From: Persicaria tinctoria | Taxonomy: Eukaryota; Streptophyta; Magnoliopsida; Caryophyllales; Polygonaceae | Assembly: GCA_037127255.1 (NCBI GenBank) | Contig: JBANSL010000009.1 | Location: 36,849,475 to 36,913,474 of the forward strand | DNA length: 64,000 bases | Reading direction: 5' to 3' | Shown here: positions 22,029 through 36,300 of the stretch, in pieces | Layout of the letters: each line of letters opens with the position of its first letter | Position numbering within the stretch: position 1 is the first letter of the stretch | Translations under genes and position numbers: made by a program | The notes under the pieces: generated by a model | Seen by the model: the letters and a program-made list of their open reading frames with translations, nothing else | Database searches by the model: none | What the model was told of the DNA's origin: nothing

Positions 22029-25000
22029 TCATCCACCTCTAAGAACAAGTCTCGCCCCCGAGACTAAAACCAAAACAAAATAGGGGATGAAGTTGGAAGT
22101 GGGTGAGTCCAAGAACCATTCCATTAATCCCGTAAGTGCCTCATAAGTGCCCCTATGAGATTCTCACAGTATCGTCGTCATGGTCATAATATCCCCGATA
22201 GGTCGTAGCGAGAGTGTGATATGGGCCCTTACCACATCCTTATCCCGATTTCTCGGTTATATCATAACTCGAAAAGCATTAGAGCATCTCCACTAGGTCT
22301 TAGCAAACAGTCTATAAGGGCCCCTATAAAATGCTTGTATCCACTTCGTGGGCGTCATAATGCAGGCTCGGGTCGAAAAAGTTCAAAAGGGGTCCTCGGT
22401 TTGAAAAGAATTGGTCTAAAAACCATCGAAATTCACGATCGCGTTCGGTCTCTCAAAATCCAAGTTAGCCCTTTTTAAGCATCGTTCAAAATCGCTTAAA
22501 TCCGACGTTAGTCAAGTAAGTTTCAAATTTCAGGAGGTGGAATCATCCACCTCTAAGGGCTAATCCCATATTTCCTTCCTAGGTTCCAAGTCATAATCAA
22601 AATTCATCAATTCCACCTTACCATTCTACAATTCTCATTCAAGGCATCATGTAACATAACAATTGTTCAACATATTAACCACATCATGCATTCATTACCA
22701 TATCATATTCACGTCAAGGATAGCCATATACCACTACAGGTCTAGCATAGTATTGCACGTAGTAGGATTCATCATATCATATCACAAGAGTTGCACATCA
22801 CATCAATAAGATAAGCACGTCATATCATGCTACCCACCAAGCGTCGTCGCATTAGAGACAACCAAATACTTCCGTACACTAGCATTTCATCGAGTTCAGT
22901 GAATAACTATGTTGGTACTAACAATTCACTAATGTCTATGGCAAAATATCAGAGAATTAACATAGTCTATAGGATAGGATCTGCACAACATTTGGCCCCC
23001 AAGTAACGCATAACACTAGATCACATCCCCGAGAAAAACTGTCTATAACCACCACCCCCAATAAGATACGACAACTACTCATCATCCCTCGCATCAAGAT
23101 AAACCTCATCTAGGTCTACCAACTCAATCCAATGCTAGTTCTATACACCATTGCATCTCACTCATACACGAACTCTCTAGTCTCATAACTATCCGCAATC
23201 AAGGGCAAATACCCAAACCAACTACTAGGTATCCCCACCCCTATGCCATCGAGCCATCTAAGGATCAATCTAGTTCAATATCCCGTTCTCAAAGCCTACC
23301 CTCCACTCGACCATCTAAAACTATATCCCGGAGTTCGCAATCACACAATTTCTTATTCCGACAAGCTTAACAACTCGACCGACTATCAATGCTCTCTATA
23401 AAGCACACCCTCATCCTAAGGGGTCCTCTATCAGTCCCATCTTTACCTTATAAGAGAAATCCCAAGTCATATATTGAACCGCTCTCACGATCAATCTAGA
23501 CGCTTCTCAATAATCTCGCTAACTCTTCCTATGCTCTCAAGACTCCGTCTGACCATCATCTCCCAAAGGGACATCTCAACTCGCCTTTCTAATCTGATCA
23601 TACTCCTCACACCACTAACCACTCTCATTAACCATCCACCTCTAAGAACCTAACTCATATCGACCATCTCATACCTGAAACTCCCATCCAATCCTCGACA
23701 TTACCAGCAGGGTTTGCTTCCTAAGCCACTCTCATGCCCCAACCAGCACAAGCATCCTACCTTGCTAGAATCCACTCAACCGCCTACTCTCGACAACCCT
23801 AACGCAGAAAACCGTCTAGTACTAACTCATAACCACAAATAACTGAGTTCCTCATCACCCGCGTTCCCAATACTTTCCTCTTGTCCTACTACTCAAATTC
23901 ATGCTCAGAACCTTCCTAGCTTAATCTCAAGCCCACAGTCTTACTAGAACCTCAATGGCATTCTTGCCTAGCTAGCTGTCTTTCCTTGAAGATTCACCTC
24001 ACGTTCTCGAATACCTCAATAGCCAAAATAACCTCCACTCATAAATCCCGATTCATTCCCTATGCTAAAATCCTCAAACAACGCATCTAGAAATCCTTCA
24101 CGCATGAATTCTCGAAGCACTACCAATTCTATCCAAACAATCCCCCAAATACTCATCACACGTATAGTCCTGACATGAACAACCTAGTATCCAAGATTGA
24201 TAATTTCCCAATTCAAGCAACCCTATACTACTCATCCTTAGCACTTCATCAACCTCATCCTTTACCAAAACCGCTCCCAATTATCGCACATACAATCTAG
24301 TCCCGAATTCTATGATTCCTTAGACATTCATCAATCACTCATCAATAATACTGCCCACAATCCGCTCTTAGACTATCTAGACACCTTCCTTAGCTCACCA
24401 ATCCGTCTAATAATACTTCCCCTTGAGAATCCCTCTGATCCATTCTTAGCTCACTCATCCACCTCTAGAACTACACTAACCACCTATACTTGCACCCACT
24501 ACCTACCGACACTTCTAGCTAGGACCTCTTCCTCGAAATCTCACCATGCTAACTCCACTCTTCACCTAAGACCTACCTGGAAGCTCAAATATACTCACTG
24601 AACACTATCTTCGATAAGCCATAACTCACTCGACTCTACCCAAGCTAACACATCCTTCATGCATTCCATCTCGCATAACAATTGACCAACTCGAACACCT
24701 CAATCTACCTGCGATTTCCCGATCCGTCTCACCAAGGGAAACACTCGACTCATTCCCAAGAAGAATACACCACCACCTATATAACCCATAACCGATTTAC
24801 TAGCAGGTCAGTACACTTAAGCATATAGGCACATCATCACAAACACAAGTTAGTCAGGCAATCATTCACAACCAGTTCAGCTTATCAGTCATCACACCTC
24901 AATTTAGTTAGTTCCAAGCCTATCGCACGACACCGATTCCAGATCGCATAGGAGAGATCACAATTCGGACAAAGAACGTCATTCCTTGAGTCATCTAGGA

Positions 25001-25561
25001 GGATTACGTCTGCAACCGCCATCTTCGAAAAGAGTCCTTCCTTTGGTGACGTCGATCCTAGGGTCCATGGGCCATGGGCCCACCACACTTCCGTTGCGCC
25101 ACTCTGGTGCCACTCGATCGCTCGTTTTCTCTTCTATGTCGACGTCCATCAAGGGGATCACGAGGGGTTAGAAGTCACGGAGATAAGGGAGGGCAAGGGA
25201 GGACAAAACGACTTTCTTAAGAATTCAGACACAAACCAGGACTAGAGATGACGAGACTCAAGACAAGACACAGACTCGAGAGTTACAACAATCCCCTTAG
25301 GGTATTCTATAAGGTTACAGGTGCACATGGCAATCACAAAATATTTCAATCATATCATTCCACACTATCATGTACCTATTAAAGGAATAGCGTCCTATGC
25401 ATCCACAACATTTCACATAATCAACTTTACATGCACACGGGACAGGCTAAAACTTATCATCTCATGCACTAATCATGCTTGACATATTAATATCATGTAT
25501 GCACAAACCGACAATAGGCATATGCAGCATAAGTTATATGACATAGCGAGCATTATAGGAT
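22029..25561 (-). other. LARD interior, left part
   Basis: C/T-rich on the plus strand, without long open frames. The end next to the LTR reads on the minus strand as ctcgggggcgagacttgttc followed by the purine-rich tract, a layout typical of gypsy 3' ends. I see no pol motifs. This may be filler sequence of the LARD or very old pol. Confidence 0.5.
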
Positions 25562-25566
25562 ATCAC

Positions 25567-28498
25567 TGTAACGGCCCGGAATTATGACTTCCAGGTTACG
25601 TTTCAATGGATTAAACCCCTTGTTCGGATCTTGCAATTCAGGTACAGGTTGAGTTTTAAAACAAAATATTTGTACTAAAGGAAGGGATTTCGAACCCTTA
25701 AAGATCGCGGATCCATTGGGGACCAAATACCTGCCTTAGTCTAATCGTGAAATCAAACGAAAGCAGAAATGAAGTTGAATTTAAATACAATCCGAAAAGG
25801 GGTACAAAAGAGAGGAAGAGTGGTGGTCTCTCAACCTCTCGATCTAACGCCAGAAGTCTGAACCCGTCAAGCATCCACATAAGCAACGATAACGGCTAGC
25901 GGTTACCTGAATCTAAAAAAATGAGGGGGATCTGGGTCAATCATCAGGTCACTCATGCGCGTATGTAAACACACTCTGAGAGGCATATAATAAGCATCAT
26001 ATTATTAAGATGAAATGCGTAATGCCATGCGTAAATTAAATCACATATATATACTGACATTTTAATATAATGCAGAAAGCGATAAATGGATCCACACAGA
26101 ATGCCAAGTGGCATGTCCCTCTCTTACCTCCACCCCCTTCCGATAGGGCGGAGACTGGCCAGCTCGTAAATGCATTCCATAATAATCGGGCGGCACGCAT
26201 GCCCAACCCGCTCCATAAGAATTAATAAAGCCCGCAGGCAGCTTTCGCAATCATGCTCATAATATAAGTAAAAGAAGTTCCATGACTCGATTGACTCAGG
26301 ACGAGACCCGATGAGACTGGGTCGTCCTATGACCCTAACAAAGACTCTAGTTACTTCACAGATAACGATCGTTCTCTTGTAAGGACATATAGCAATCATA
26401 TGATTTTCATTTTAGCTCCTAAGCATGATTCTAAGTCGTATGGTGCATGGACACTAGCCTACTATATAACACCCAGTGCATAGAGCGCCCATCATGAGTA
26501 AGTTCAAAGAACTTACCTGGAGTAGCAGATCAGCAAGACGAAAAGCAGCAAGATATAAGCAAGCAGGTTACAGATCACCTAGCAATTATTAATAAATATG
26601 CATAAGTAAACTGCACACAACAGGATCCATTTACCATTACATAACATGCTCATCAATCCATTAATCATAGCATCATCAACATCCTTTATCTCAACTTATC
26701 TCAACATCTTATATCATCTTATTCCATTGTCATTTTCATAACGGGCTCAATCATACTTCAATCCATATAATCTCACTAGCTAGTCTAGTTGTTAGTCAAA
26801 ACAATTACTTCACAATTATACTTAGCCATTTCTAATTCATAAAATATTAAATCTTTAAAACTACTTTCAGAAATCCGATTAAATAATCCCGACATATTTT
26901 ACTTTAATTAAAATCACAATTTTAGGGATTTAATTAGCTTTCAACCGTTACTTAATAATTCAATTTATATACTTTAAAACCGACCCTTTTTAAATATCGA
27001 CACACAAATCGATTTCTAAATAATCAATTATCGGTTATCGGTTAAACAATTAGTTAATAAATAAATAAATAACGAATAAACTCGAACCGAACCAACGCTT
27101 TTAACCCAAACCGAATAAAACCCATTTAAATCCAGCCGAATCGAACCGAACCGAACCCGTTTAATTAAATCCCAACCGGTTAAACAAAATAATCAAACAA
27201 AGAAGGTGGGGCCACGTATGCTGACTGGGCAAGGGACCACACGTCCTTCTTCTTCCTTTAGAAATGGAGGTTCCCGCTCCCGTAGCTCGCCGGTGTTGCT
27301 CGACCGCTTCGACACCGCCCGGAGAAGAAGGCTCGCCGGCGGCTGCTCGTCCCAGTACCTCAGCGCCGCCATCTCCGCTCTTGCCCACTACTCAGGCTCT
27401 CGTAGGCCTGTTCATCGCAGCTCACTCTCTCGCACACGCTCTCTCTCTCGGTCTCGCCGGCTCTCGAGCTTGCCGGAGCTCTCGAGCTTGCCGGAGCTCT
27501 TGAGCTTGCCCAAGCTCTCCACTCTCAGCTCACACACTCCCTTCCCAACTCTGAAGAACGAAAAGGAAATGAAAGTCTAATGGAGAGAAAGGAATGAAGC
27601 TCACCGAGATTCGCGAATGTCGGAGCTTCGAACGGAGTTCTGGGCATCGTCGGAGGCTTTCGATAGCTCCTCGGATCTGCGTCGGATGTGGGTGAGTGTA
27701 ATGGTAGGGCTTGAGAGTGGTTTGGATTGGAAACGAAGGAGAATGGCTTACCGGAAGGTTGGTTCACGATCAAACGGACGGGCGATCTTCGGAGGCTCGT
27801 CGATGACGCCAAGAGCTCCGGGGGCGGCTGAGATTGCTCTTCGATGAAAGAGGAGGAGGCGAGGATGACAACGACGATGAAGAGGATCCAAGGCGTGGTG
27901 TGTGGTGATGGTGACGAGAGGAAGAAGGTGTCGTGGTGGCGCGTGATGGTGATGAAGGTGCAACAACGGTGGAGGAGGATGAGTTCGTTGATGGCGTGAT
28001 GGTGCTTATGGTGTCGGTGGTTGTGTCGCTGAAGCACGAAGGGAACCAAAAGGAAGGAGGACGATGATAAAGAGAAGGAGGAGAGATGGAGTGCGGGGGA
28101 ATGGAGGTGACAGGATGATGATGGTTTATAGGGGGCGGGTGTACGGCTAGGAGGAGGGGTACCGTAGAACTAGGTGGGAGGGTGGCTGATGGGAAGTGAA
28201 ATGAGTGACATGTCAAGTCTTGAATTACCCGAAAATAAATCCTGAATCCCGCTTTCTGATCTTAACCCGACGCGATTAAATTAAATATCCAAACTCGAGA
28301 TAAATAACAAGTCCCGAAATTATTTTCAACTTCGAATAACAAATTTATACCGGAAGTGGGCTCGAGAAATAAAATAATTTGGTTTATCGAATACGCAAAT
28401 TTTCAAAAAATTTCGGAGTCTTAGAATTAAAACGAATTTTAATTAGAATAAAATCTATAATTTATATAAATAACATTCCAAAAATCTCGGTCCTTACA
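25567..28498 (-). mobile_element. Solo gypsy LTR (subfamily B), 2.93 kb, nested
   Basis: Starts TGTAACGGCCCGGAATTATG and ends ...GGTCCTTACA on the plus strand. A perfect 5-bp duplication atcac flanks it (25562-25566 and 28499-28503). It is the inverted counterpart of the solo LTR at 7126-17239 and is partly similar to the LARD LTRs (for example the block ctccacccccttccgatagg near 26130 and 19311). Open frames near 27.2-28.2 kb (Pro/Ser/Arg-rich, up to 174 codons) lie in the GC-rich part of the LTR and are not credible genes. Confidence 0.9.
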
Positions 28499-28503
28499 AT
28501 CAC

Positions 28504-29984
28504 ATGTATGATCCATTACTCACTTAGTGTACACATAAGTAGATCAAAACAATGTGGGTTCCAGGTAAGCATGTTAAGATGCACTCTAATAATCGTGTCA
28601 AGGGGTATGGTTAAGTCATTTGGGGCATAACAACTATCACATCCAACACAACCACATACATGTAGTATGACAAGTATGGCACATAGATGCATGATGGTCA
28701 ATAATTAGGAGATGTATATCCTACATGATACTACCAACACTCATTACGAAAATACATAGTCAATGAGGTTCAATTTGATTAACTTAACATGCTCAAAAAT
28801 TCATTTCTCATGGCACTCATACAAAGAGGGTTGACCACACTATCATGGACCTAATTCAAAGGAGAGTAACAATGATGGGAATTCATAGATTCGATATATA
28901 TTTTCGTTCATAAGTGTGATCATGCAAGTTATCAGACAAGTCATGCTGAAATATACCAACACACCATGTCATACAATCACCGACTCATCACCCTGTTTCC
29001 TCGTGGGACGCTAATATGACTCGCTTGGTATGACACAAGGACATTCACACTGTTTTCGAGATGAGAGCGTATAATTTGTGTTTAGACTCTCGTGGTAAGA
29101 AGACACAGTTGATCAGTATAAGAATCGAGAAGGATAACTCCATAAGACAAATCACTTCTAACTCGAAATTGTTTCATTGATCACCCTCCCTAAAACACTC
29201 ATGGATTTCCCATATCCGACACACCCCCGGAAGTAGCTAGTTGACCGACCCGAATTTTCCCGTGGAAGACACCAACCTAAGATACGTGACTCGATAGAAG
29301 CATTGGTGGTGGGATACAAAACAGGACTCGAAACAGGGAAAGCAGATTCTCTTTGACCCTTGCTAACATGCCTAAATGTGTTGGTGGGACGGTTGACGGA
29401 GTCAGAATCATCAGGGGTTTGAATTATGGAAGAGATATTCTGACAAGACAGGAGTTCCAATGACATAAGAACAAGGTATTCTCCTGCTATTCCGTTTGCA
29501 CAGTTATTCAATACATGATTCAAGTCAAGGCATACTGATTAGTTCTCTACCCTAAGCACAATAGCACTCAGCATGGAAGCAATCAACGATCAAGCTATCC
29601 TATGGGCCGCCCTTCGAGGGGCGACTATCCTGAGGGACAAAACCTCACGGTCTCTACCTAACTCGCCACTCCAGCCACTACAACGCAAAGCCTTGGAGTC
29701 TTGTAGGCCCATCTGTAAAGAAAAGGCTATATTTTTGCCTACCCATTCCCAACTACATCCAATAGGGATGGTCTAACGCCTTTACTACCCCCTTCGTTTC
29801 CCTTTGTTTGATTACCGGATTTGTAGAGTCAAGTTCGTATTTAGTCCATTTGAGTTGGCCATATTAAATTCATTTTGCCCTTTCTTAAACATTTTGGAAA
29901 ACTATTTGAAAACCTTGGGCCATTTTCAAAACCACTTCAACCTATCATACTCGGTTTGCACAACCTCAGCTCTGATACCATCTT
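28504..29984 (-). other. LARD interior, right part with primer binding site
   Basis: Continuation of the LARD interior. The primer binding site for initiator Met tRNA (plus-strand gctctgatacca, 29969-29980) is four bases from the LTR. A 121-codon minus-strand frame (29523-29158) is the longest in the interior. It contains RRGQRES-like basic and Cys residues but no gag, zinc-knuckle or other motif I can name. Confidence 0.6.
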
Positions 29985-32900
29985 TGTAACGGCCATGGAT
30001 TATGATTCCTGGGTTACGTTTCGAGGGATGAAACCCCTCGTTAGGATCTTGCGCCCCGAGTACAGGTTGAAGGTTTGAAATTCTATCCTAACATTTTAAA
30101 GTGGGATTTCATACCCAAAATTCGAAGGGATCGTTGGAATCCCCGGGGAAGTCCCCTGTACCTGTCATAAGTCTAAGCGTAGAAAACCAACAGTCATGCA
30201 AATAGTAGAATCAAGGTGTAATACAAGAGGGTGACACGGCAGAGTCGAGTCAAAACCAAATCAATAAGCGTATTTATTGAAATTTAATATACAATGTTAG
30301 TGGAGTTAAACCATTTCTTTGAGATCGCCTAAGAGAGTTCCCACGTCACTGAAACAAGGAATAATTATGATGCAAAACAACCCTAAAAAAATGTATGCGG
30401 GGCGGTGTCAGATCGAAGCCCTACGCAATATAATCCCAAACAAGCAGACATATACACACGCTAGTCCTAATAAAGATGCTTCTAGATGCAAGGCGGAATA
30501 TTAACACACTAGCATGGTCCTAAGATCAAGTGCAAAAATATAATAAGGCCTTAGCATCGAATACCAAGTGGTATATCCCTCTCCTACCTCCACCCCCTTC
30601 CGATAGGGCGGAGACTGGCCAGCTCGTGAATGCATTCCATATAATCGGGTGGCACGCATGCCCAACCCGTATCCACAATAAAGCCCGCATGCATCTCATA
30701 ATATAAGGAAGTTCATGACTCGATTGACTCAGGACGGGACCCGATGAGACTAGGTCGTCCTATAACCCTAGCAATGACTCTAGTTACTTCACAGATAACG
30801 GCCGTTCTGTTTACAAAAGCAATGAGTAAACGAATGCTCAATCATGAGTGCAATCCTAGCAGGATACTACATGGCATGCTTTATTATGAATGCAAGCACC
30901 TAGTATGCACATGGCTACAAGCAGGGAGATCACCTAGATACATATCAGAACACATATATAAGTCTACGCCCAATCATTCAAGCACTCAAAGCATATCATT
31001 CAATGAGAATAGCAACCATATCGCAATCATCGTTCCGTCAAGTTCAATCATTCATCATATTGCCACATTCCACAAGACCATACCATTCTCATCATTCCAT
31101 TCAACCACATCCATGTATTCGCCACAATATATCCGCAATAATAATCTGCATATCACATATATCAAGTGCATCATATTTATCATATCGCGAAAGCATAAAT
31201 TAACGATACGCAAGTCTAACACCTCATCATGCCATTAGTCAATCAATCATGCCATTAGTACACACCAATCATGATATTAGTCAACCATTCACATCAATCA
31301 TGCTAGTTAGTCACCGACCACATAATTCCCGAGTTAGTCCCAAAACCATTTCAAAATCCGAATTAACTAGTTGGAAATTCCGTCCTTTTGAAAATGCTCG
31401 ACAACTCCTTTCTCGACTTAAATTCTGATAATACCCTTTTAAATCTCCAAGTCTCATAATATTAAAATTTATTTTAATCACCTTGATATTATATCTTTAA
31501 ATCTCAATAATAATATTTTATATTTTAGATCTCAAATAATACTATATAATATATTAAATACCATTTATTAAACACTTCCATAAATATTTCCAAACCTCTT
31601 AAAAATCCAAACCATTTCATTTTATAAAATCAGTCCTTTATTAATTTGCCAAAACCAACCCCTTTATTTGTAAAATATGAAAACCGACCCCTCCCTCTTG
31701 TTAAAATTCCGAACCGATTTCATTTGATAGAAATAGAGCCATTTTATTAAAATCTCTAATAGCCAACACCCTTGATAGAATTAGGCCCAATTACTTGATT
31801 TTAAAACAACAAATTCCAGCCCACAAAATTAGGCCCAATTTAACAATCTGGTTTTTGACCAAAGACTGGACCGGTTTTTGTTAAATAATTGCCGAACCGG
31901 ACCCAAGGAAATAAAATGGAGGCTGGACCGGTCTCCTTCATCCGCCTCTGCTCAAAATCGGAAGAAGGGATAAAGAGAAGGGGACCTCGCCGGCGTTCGA
32001 TCCCGCTCCATCCACACACCCGAAACCCAGGGACACAGAATTGACAAGAAGGGGGAAGAGGCAGTCACTCACCGAGGGGTCTCGTTTCACCGGAAAGATG
32101 CTCGAAATCGCCTCGTCGGAGATCGATTGGGGATCGCCGGAGTTGGAATCAGGGATCTCTCGGCCTAGGAAGAAGGTAAGAGGTGTAAAGATGCGACCAT
32201 TCTCAGTTAGGGGGCGAAAGAAAGTGAAATCGAGCCTTACCATTCTTAAACCAAAACCAGAGAAAGGGATGTCGATGGGTTGCAGCACCGGCTCCGGCGA
32301 CCTTCCGACGGATCTGGGTGCTCGGGGACGCCAAGGAGGGTGAGGCGGAACTCCGGGAGCTTCCTGTGGAAGAAGGATGAAGGAGGAGGAGTGGGGTTGT
32401 GGTTTTGGGCTCGGAAAAACAGAGAAGAAGATAGGGTTGCGGCTTCAAGACGGAGGGAGGAGAACGACGATGAACTGGCTGTGGAGGTGAGGTGGTGGCG
32501 GCGGTTCAACAGGAGGTACTGTGGTGTTTTGGGGAAGAAGAACAGAGATTGGGGATGGAGATATGATAGGTTTAAGGGTGTGTTTGGCTTGCTGAGTTCC
32601 AAATAAAAGAAATGAGGAGTGAGGTGAGAGAGACTTTGCTGCAGAATTCCTTCCTCCAAGAGAGATGTGTTGTCTTCTTCCTTGCTGCAGCCTGCAGGAG
32701 ACGGATTAGAGGAGGGGGGGGGGGGTGTAATTCGAAAACAATGAAGGAAAGGAAAGGGGTCAGCGCTTCTTTCGACTGAGGTAAGGAGCAGAGAGGTGAG
32801 TTGTTGTTGCAAAGGCTTATTTCTCTTGTTTTATTTTGTTGCTATGCAAATTCTGATCGGTCAAGGTAAGGGATAAAGCATGCTTTTGCAGATTTTGGAA

Positions 32901-33204
32901 GAGGGGTAGAGGACAAAGATCCATGGTCCCCTCCAAAGGAACATGAAATACCCGAAATACAATTCTCGAAACCCGCTCGCTCGTTCTAATTCCGACTCGG
33001 TCAAATTTGATTTTCAAAAAATCCGAGGAAGATGTCTTCATGTCAAGTTAGTTTTATAATTTTTTATTTTATTTTAGGTCGGAAATTCGTTACATGAGTT
33101 TTAAAAATCTGATTTAGGGAGTTTTTCGTTAAATTCCTCTTTAAAATTCGTTTATTATTTTGTTTTTCTGAGATATTAGGATTTTAAAAATCCGAGCCTT
33201 TACA
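29985..33204 (-). repeat. 5' LTR of the LARD (subfamily A)
   Basis: Partner of 18708-22028 with few differences by eye, apart from a short diverged patch at the end next to the primer site, a ~94-bp deletion near 30930 between agatc repeats, and a shorter G-run (32714-32725). High similarity points to a fairly recent insertion. Confidence 0.9.
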
Positions 33205-33269
33205 ACTATGTACACCACAGATTTCGTTAGCTCGATTTTAATTATAATTCGTACGCATCTTAAGTCACA

Positions 33270-33425
33270 GGTCTGCGCCTCTTATGGCATAGGTTTTTTT
33301 TTTAATTTTTAAAACCCTGCCCCTCTTGAGTTATAGCTCTATGAATCAAGAGGCGCAGTTTTTTTTTTATTTTTTTCAACCCTACCCCTCTTGAGTCATA
33401 GCTCTATGAATCTAGAGGCGCATCG
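33270..33425. repeat. Hairpin cluster cctcttgagt...tcaagaggcgc (left)
   Basis: Two hairpins of the form cctcttgagtcatagctcta followed by tgaatcaagaggcgca lie at 33320-33358 and 33385-33422. The stem is CCTCTTGA/TCAAGAGG, with a partly complementary loop (atagctctat). Related sequence recurs at 36131-36300. Confidence 0.7.
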
Positions 33426-36130
33426 TTTTTTATTTAAAAATGTGATTTAGTTTTTAAAAATGTATAATTTTATATATGTATAATTATTTAAATTTTTTAT
33501 TTTATAATAATAAATTAAGATAAAAATAATTGCATTGGTTAAGTTAAAAAGAATCAAGTTTTGTCCAATATAAAAAGAATCATATATGATAACATTTTAA
33601 TTTTATTTAAATGTGTGAATATATTTAATTAGATTAATGTAGATTATTATGGAGAATTATATTGATATTAATTAAAAAATAAAATTTTTAAAAAATAATA
33701 TAGTCGCAAAACTTTTAAACCAATTAGAATTTTCCATGTCAATTAATACATAACATATAAAATATTTATCCACCTATTTATTATTTTTATATTATTTCTA
33801 AATTTAAAAACAAAGCCTTATCTTTCATTTTAAAGTAAGAATCAATTATTGTATATGTGTAGAATTTGAACTTATATACTAATTATAAAACACGTTATTT
33901 TAAACCAATTTATTATTTTAAAAATATTTATTAGTTTACCAGTTAGACTGAAGAAATAATAATTCAAAAGTAGTTTGAAAAGAAAGACAAAACTCTAAGG
34001 TGTTATTTTTAATGCTAATTTTTTTTAAATAAGTCAAGATGGGATAAATACTCCTTAATTATAGATTTAGTCACCAATTGAATTTATAATTCACATATTT
34101 ATTCAATCTCTTAGTGTGTGTTATTCATTTTGAACCATTCAATCGATGCATTATCGAACAAAACCATTTTAAAGCATATTATACCCTTACCAATACTCAT
34201 TAAACTGTTGTATGTATAAAAGAAATCTCACTTTTTGTATATAATAAGTTTATTGTAAACTAAAATACATAAATCTGCAATGTATGTACATATAAGTGTT
34301 AATTATGGTTAATATTATAAAGAAGAAATTTTAGTCATTAAGAAATTTATCAATACATATTATGGTTTATTTAAAAATAAATTTCATTCATCCTCCCATG
34401 CATTTTATCAGATACAAAAATATATAATATTTTTTCTTGAGAACAATTCCAATGGTTTGTTATAAAATAGCTAGATTTATATTGGTTTGCTAAGGTAATA
34501 TCATTAATTGAAATAATTTTATGATGAAAAATGTATTTTTGTTACAGAAAACCATTAGCTAAAAACTTTGTATTTAACTAAAAACTTATAATTATAATGG
34601 TTTGCTAAAAATGTATTTTCGATTCTCTTTAGGTACAATACTTTTATAATTTTTTGAAATTATATTAGTTTCATACCTTATTTCCATATTAGATAAGAAA
34701 ACTCTATACTTTCATACCTTCAATTCTTTTCATATACATTTTTATAAAATAAGTATGTTTTTCTAACACACTAATGAATATATTATATATTATGAAATGT
34801 TTAAGATACATTATGAAATGTTTAGGTAACGAATATATTATGAAATATTGAAGATGAAATATTATGCAATGTATGGAGGAAAAAAACTATAAGTCGTTAT
34901 TTAACTTAGCTAATGAATATATTATGAAAATTTTAAGGTAGAATATTATCTAATGTTATTATGAAACGTTTAAGATAAGATATAATGAAATGAGTATATA
35001 TTATGAAGTCAGGCACGAAACCAGGAATATAATCTTGGGTAGGCTGGATTTACATATAATTATTTTTTTTTCCTATTTATCACTGTATCTATTGAATTAA
35101 AAATATTTTTTATTTATATTTAAATTACTACTACCGAACAATAAAGTTAATTATCTATATTTAAATTAGTTTCATACTTTCTTAGTTTCTTTTCATATAC
35201 AATATTAGATAAAAAAAACTCAATACCTTCTGAAATATTATTCAATTTAATAATATCCCTACCAATATTCGTAACAAAAATAAATCTTATTTATTGCATG
35301 TAAAAAGTTTCATACACGCGAATATAAGTATGAACATTGGCTATGTTTCCAAAATGACTATAGTTCTTTGCCTAAACAATAATAATAACAAAAACAACAA
35401 TGATGTTTTAAAAACCAAATATTGTTAGATGAGAAAACTTAATACTTTCATACCATCATGCATTTCTTTCCATGTACCTTTTTATAAAATAAGTTTATGT
35501 TTTTTCTAAGACACTTATGTACGTTAAAAGAAAATTAAAATTAATTCTTATAATATCTTTTCAGTCTAACTTCTTAGTATCTTGTTCAGGCTAACTAACT
35601 CAAAGGAGAATATATTAATGTACATACAAGATCTTTTAATTTGTTATAATTGAAATAAATTTGGCACTAACACCCAATTTATAAATTAATTTATTCAAAG
35701 ATACACGAATCTATGTTAAATTCGACGGCATATATGGAGAATTTTAACTTAGCTAATGAATATATTATATATTATGAAATGTTTAAAATACATTATGAAA
35801 TGTTTAGGTAATGAATATATTATGAAATGTTGAAGATAAAATATTATGAAATGTCTAGAGTTAAAAAAAATTTAAGTCATGATTTAACTTAGCTAATTAA
35901 TATATTATGAAAATTTTAAGATAGAATATTATCTAATGTTATTATGAAACGTTTAAGATAAGATATTATAAAATGAATATATTATGAAGTGTTATTGGAT
36001 ATTTTTATATAATTTTACCCAATTATCTTCATTCTAAATAATAATTGAAAGAAAATAAAAAATTATATAATATAAAAAATATTGTTATTATTAATTAAAA
36101 AGGAAAAATATTGTTAGTTTGTGAAGTTTT

Positions 36131-36300
36131 TACTCCTCAGGAGTCATAGACGTGCTGCTCATACGTCAAAGAGCTGCTCCTCTTGAGTCATAGCTCTGCG
36201 CCTCTTGAAAAACACACATCAAAGCTTTTTTCACAAGTTTAGATTTGCTGAACAAAACAAAAAAAAAAACCAAAAAAAAACTACGCCTTTAGAGGCGCAC
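36131..36300. repeat. Hairpin cluster (right)
   Basis: Contains ctcctcttgagtcatagctc, then tgcgcctcttga, then gcctttagaggcgcac, related to the cluster at 33.3 kb. The pair may mark the two ends of a ~3-kb AT-rich element, but I find no target duplication. Confidence 0.5.

Larger units (their letters stand above)
18708..33204 (-). mobile_element. LARD-like gypsy element, 14.5 kb, with nested solo LTR
   Basis: Two direct LTRs (18708-22028 and 29985-33204) are flanked by a perfect 5-bp duplication actat (18703-18707 and 33205-33209). Orientation is minus: a tRNA-iMet primer site TGGTATCAGAGC (minus strand, 29980-29969) lies just inside the right LTR, and a purine-rich gttcttagaggtggatga precedes the left LTR. 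Excluding the nested LTR, the interior is about 5.0 kb and contains no recognisable gag, protease, RT or integrase. That fits a non-autonomous LARD, probably derived from a Tekay/Del-like element judging by the LTR starts. The longest interior frame (29158-29523, minus, 121 codons) has no recognisable domain. Confidence 0.88.

Noticed and set aside
22841..22940. Plus-strand stretch starting MLPTKRRRIRDNQ that resembles a gypsy gag start
   Set aside because: The element is oriented minus by primer site and purine tract, and the frame has stops soon after. Probably coincidence.
27525..28216. 174- and 148-codon His/Ser/Pro-rich minus-strand frames
   Set aside because: They fall in the solo LTR and correspond to the frames at 14.2-14.9 kb in the other copy. 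The composition is low complexity, so they were not called as genes.
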